DNA of 28,534 bases from Linderina pennispora (lineage: Eukaryota > Kickxellomycota > Kickxellomycetes > Kickxellales > Kickxellaceae). The stretch's first letter is position 1. Each line of letters opens with the position of its first letter. Under the pieces are notes generated by a model. That model did not search any database and was not told where the DNA came from. It was given only the letters and a program-made list of their open reading frames with translations. This document shows positions 25,547 to 28,534 of this stretch, one piece after another. The position numbers and the translations under genes were made by a program. The stretch lies in assembly GCF_002104995.1 (NCBI RefSeq), contig NW_024468377.1, positions 1-28,534 of the forward strand, given 5' to 3'.

Positions 25547-26177
25547 TCAGCAGCCTCCAAGCGACTTTTCGACACACCTAAAGACCACGCCTCTTGTACC
25601 CCGCTTGTCCTCGCGCCATTGCTTGGCGGCGTCAGGGTTGGCAGGCGGACTCGTCGTTGGGATCGGCAAACAACGAGATGATGCTGAGCATCACCGACTC
25701 CACTGTCTGTGCCGGCGACCAGCGCTCGTCGGCGCTCTCGTAGCCCATGGCGTCTTCACCAGGCGGATGCAGGATTGAGATGCACACGCGCCCGTCAGGG
25801 TACACGTTCGGATGCCAGAGCTCGCTCTTGAAACGCAGCTGGGGTGGCCGCATCGGGTAGTCGGTCCGGGAACGTCATCCGCGCTGAGAACAAGCCGCCC
25901 TCGTAGTATGTCTCTGGCGGACCCATGACCGTGACTTCCCACTACACGCTTTTTGCAAGAGTATGTGTGAACAAATTAGTCAGCAGATGCCAATGCCGTT
26001 GCAATGCAATAGTATCCGCCCCGGGTTCGCTGCTCTGCGCATGCTACTTGCCTCAAAATGTTGTCATCGTCCACAAGACCCACCGAGAAGCCGTCGCATG
26101 GCTCCTTCTGAAGCTCTATGTCGCGCAAATGCAGAGGTTTGAGAAGGGGATGTGTTTTTGTGCTGGTTAGTGCTCAT
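25547..26177 (-). CDS. UBC7: Ubiquitin-conjugating enzyme E2, Ubc7/UBE2G type (frame-broken, GC-AG intron)
   Basis: On the minus strand a UBC fold can be followed in pieces. The start is ATG 26177 (MSTNQHKN), then LRDIELQKEPCDGFSVGLVD. An intron follows at 26051 to 25942 with a GC donor (GAG/GCAAGT) and GTGTAG acceptor. Then come WEVTVMGPPETYYEGGLF, the PMRPPQLRFKSELWHPN segment and the catalytic Cys in YPDGRVCISILHPPGED. The acidic-loop region GYESADERWSPAQTVES is typical of Ubc7/UBE2G, which builds Lys48 chains in ER-associated degradation. The sense changes frame near 26115, 26057, 25866 and 25645, with a compensating pair near 25600. It ends RCVEKSLGGC and TGA 25547-25549. Whether it is a damaged gene or sequence error is undecided. 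Confidence 0.8.
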
Positions 26178-26565
26178 TGCTCAAAATGCTGCCGCCATTG
26201 GACTGCCAACTGCCGGCTGGTCGCGCCCAACTTACTTATAAACTCCTTCTTTAGCTTAATTGCCGCAGCGCCAGTTCCACAATCCATAGTAAATTATTGT
26301 AAAATGAAGACGAAAATACAAGAAAAGAGCCGTGGGTGCAGTCAAAATCCACGGTTTTATGCCCTTAGCCAGGCGCTATCCACAGCGAGGATTAATCCAC
26401 CCAGGATGTAATCAGCGGTTCGCCCAATGGAAACCGCCTGCGCCATCGCTGCATTCCGCAGTTTTTAATTTGTACTCTTTGGTGGCAAAGGGCACGACGC
26501 ATACATCTCTGCTCCTTTACCTTCAGTTTTTTCACACAAAGTTCCTGCAGCAAGAAGCAAAAAGG
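26178..26565. promoter_or_regulatory. Divergent promoter region between Ubc7 and Rad16
   Basis: A 388-bp gap between two divergent starts with no clear TATA box on either side. No gene seen. Confidence 0.4.
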
Positions 26566-28534
26566 ATGGTTACTACCCGATCCAAAAGTCGTTCACTGGC
26601 AGCTGACCTGCGCCTGCGCCTGCGCCTGCTGCGGCGGTCCTGCGCAAAAAACACAGAGGCCGCTGCCGATCAAGCCCATCACACGTCCTCGTCTACTACC
26701 ACGCTGGTTGCCTCATCCGGCGCACCGACATCAGCCGGGAGCCACAGCTCGTCCAGCGGAACTGCCACACCAGCCTCGCCACAGGAGTTAGTTGCTGTCA
26801 GCGATGACGACAGTGACTTTGTCAGTGAGAGCTCCGATGATTCTGGCAGCGACGAGAGCGACTTCCAGGAACCACCAACCCGGCGTCGGAAGACTGCGGG
26901 GCCAGAGAACACCACTGAAGCTGAGCTTGAAGATCAGCTTGCTGAAGCCATAGAAGCAAGGGCTGCCTCTATGACGAGCTGGAGGAACTGCTGCGCAACG
27001 AGCGAGCGACCAACCTCCAGTTAAATGTGCTTGGGCAGGGGTTTGGTGAATCGGATGAGCAGACGGACACTGATGGGATAGCGTAGGGGAGTCGGAGGAA
27101 CTGCAAGACACTGCTGTCAAGGACCAGCCGAGCAGAGGGGCAGGCTGGAACAGCAGCACGAAAGGCGAAGAGAGAATATGCATCCAGAAGAGGCGAGCTT
27201 GCGAGACTATTTCGTCATTGACTCGCCGCGTCCAGGAGCTGACATCTGCTCTTCGGCCGGCACGAGCATCAGCTTCTGGCAGATCCAAGGCGTCTCGCGC
27301 CAGGGCTCGGAAACGGCCAAAGGTCAAGGAAGAAGACCCTCCTATCGATGCTCCTCCCGAAGGAGACCTGGACTACTTTCACCGCCCAGAGCTGTTCCTC
27401 CACCACCCGCAGCTGAAATCCGCATGGAAGTCGCTGCCTGGACCACCCGAGATGCAGATGGTCGAGCAGCCGCCCAACCTCAAGATCCGGCTGCTGCCGT
27501 TCCAACGCGAGGGCGTGTGGTGGATGGCACGGCAGGAGGGCACCAGTTCCGCGGTGGGGTGCTGGCTGACGAGATGGGCATGGGCAAGACACTGCAGACC
27601 ATCGGCTTGATGCTGGTCAATCGTGGAAAGCCGACGCTGGTAATCTGTCCGACAGTAGCGCTGATGCAGTGGAAGTCTGAGATCGAGGCGGCCTACCGAC
27701 GACCTGTCGGTGTTCATGTACTATGGCACAGACCGCCAGAAGCTTGCTGACGAGAACGGGGATCTCAACCCGAGCGAGCTGGTGAAATACGACGTTGTGC
27801 TTACCACTTATGCGGTGGTCGAATCGTCGTTTCGGCGCGAGCGCTATGGATTCCGCCGCCATGGCAACCTGCTGCATGAAGACTCGGTGCTGCACAAAGT
27901 CGACTGGCACGGATCGTGCTTGATGAGGCACACAATATCAAGGACCGGTCCAGCAATTCTGCTCGTGCAGCGTTCGAGCTGAAAGCCAAGTATACGTGGT
28001 CGCTGACTGGCACCCCTCTTCATAAACCGTGTGGGCGAACTATACTCCTTGATCCGGGATGACCCGCTGCAGTCCCTTTGCAATGTACTTCAACTACAAG
28101 AGCGATTGCACGTCGCTCTCGTGGCCATTCCACAAGAGCAAGACCTGCAGCCAGTGCTCACACACTACATGTCGCACTTTTGCTACTGGAACTACCACAT
28201 CATGAACCCGATTCAGAAGAACCCAATCAATAGCGACAAGAGCCGTATGGCGTTCACCAAGCTGAAGCAAGCTTCGACAATGTCATGCTGCGGCGCACCA
28301 AGGTCGAGCGCGCAAAGGGACATGGGGCTACCGCCGCGTATTATCCAGACGCGCCGCGACAAATTCAGCCCCGAGGAGGAGGACTTTTATGTGTCATTGT
28401 TTTCCGACTACCAGCGCGAGTTCACCACATATGCAGAGCACGGCACAGTGCTGAACAACTACGCCAATATTTTCGAGCTCATCACACGCATGCGACTGGC
28501 TGCAACCACCCGGACCTGCTGCGCTTAAAGGTCG
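26566..28534 (+). CDS. RAD16: Rad16-type SNF2 helicase/repair factor, 5' part, frame-broken, runs off the window
   Basis: The start is ATG 26566 (MVTTRSKSRSLAADL). The N-terminus is Ser/Thr-rich with an acidic stretch (DDDSDFVSESSDDSGSDESD). After several frame changes it reads KIRLLPFQREGVWWMARQEG, the Walker A box DEMGMGKT (27568-27591), LVICPTVALMQWKSEI, the DEAH box (27922-27933), WSLTGTPL and VGELYSLIR. The cysteine cluster (YKSDCTSLSW, CSQCSH, HFCYWN) followed by MGLPPRIIQTRRDKFS and NNYANIFELITRMR is specific to Rad16 within the SNF2 family. Rad16 works with Rad7 in global-genome nucleotide excision repair as an ATPase and ubiquitin ligase part. At least eight shifts between reading frames occur (for example near 26965, 27540, 27700, 27915, 28025, 28080, 28145 and 28280). 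The RING and helicase C domains lie beyond the edge. Confidence 0.85.

Overview
The window reads as nuclear DNA of a fungus. It carries spliceosomal introns of about 90-130 nt, AATAAA-type poly(A) signals, RNA polymerase III tRNA genes and a run of fungal housekeeping orthologues (Tim8, Tim10, Bmt5, Mnd1, proteasome beta5, an Ort1-type carrier, FSH hydrolases, Ubc7, Rad16). The protein flavour, short sparse introns and a Fanzor relic suggest an early-diverging lineage such as Kickxellomycotina. That placement is an impression, not a computed result.

Layout. 1-592: 3' part of an FSP1/AIF-like oxidoreductase. 792-3016: 5'-nucleotidase family protein with an N-terminal membrane anchor, its 5' third broken by five single-base shifts. 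3.1-11.7 kb: an accessory island with a small secreted protein, a secreted RNase T2-like protein lacking key catalytic residues, two tandem RNase H1-like proteins lacking most of the acidic catalytic residues, tRNA-Thr, a decayed Fanzor/TnpB-type gene, about 0.95 kb of AT-rich DNA with inverted repeats, tRNA-Arg, tRNA-Pro and a possible 78-codon Cys-rich gene. 11.9-21.3 kb: dense housekeeping block, namely Rad60/Esc2-like SUMO-domain protein, small RRM-like protein, Tim10, Bmt5, Mnd1 (two introns, first exon apparently only the ATG), proteasome beta5, ornithine-type mitochondrial carrier, two tandem FSH serine hydrolases (one with two introns, one without) and Tim8. 21.3-23.8 kb: 2.5 kb with no convincing gene. 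23.8-28.5 kb: bHLH transcription factor, Ubc7-type E2 with a GC-AG intron, and the 5' part of Rad16, all with several single-base frame breaks.

Functional links. Tim8 and Tim10 are both intermembrane-space chaperones that hand over carrier proteins such as the Ort1-like protein encoded between them. Rad60-like, Mnd1 and Rad16 are genome-maintenance or meiosis factors. Ubc7 and proteasome beta5 belong to the same degradation route. These genes are not an operon; the links are thematic.

The most unusual content is the cluster of three nuclease-fold proteins with eroded active sites beside a Fanzor relic. A caution: frame breaks cluster at both ends of the window (792-1490 and 23.8-28.5 kb), are mostly one extra base, and leave conserved motifs readable in every segment. 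Residual assembly error is at least as likely as pseudogenization there.
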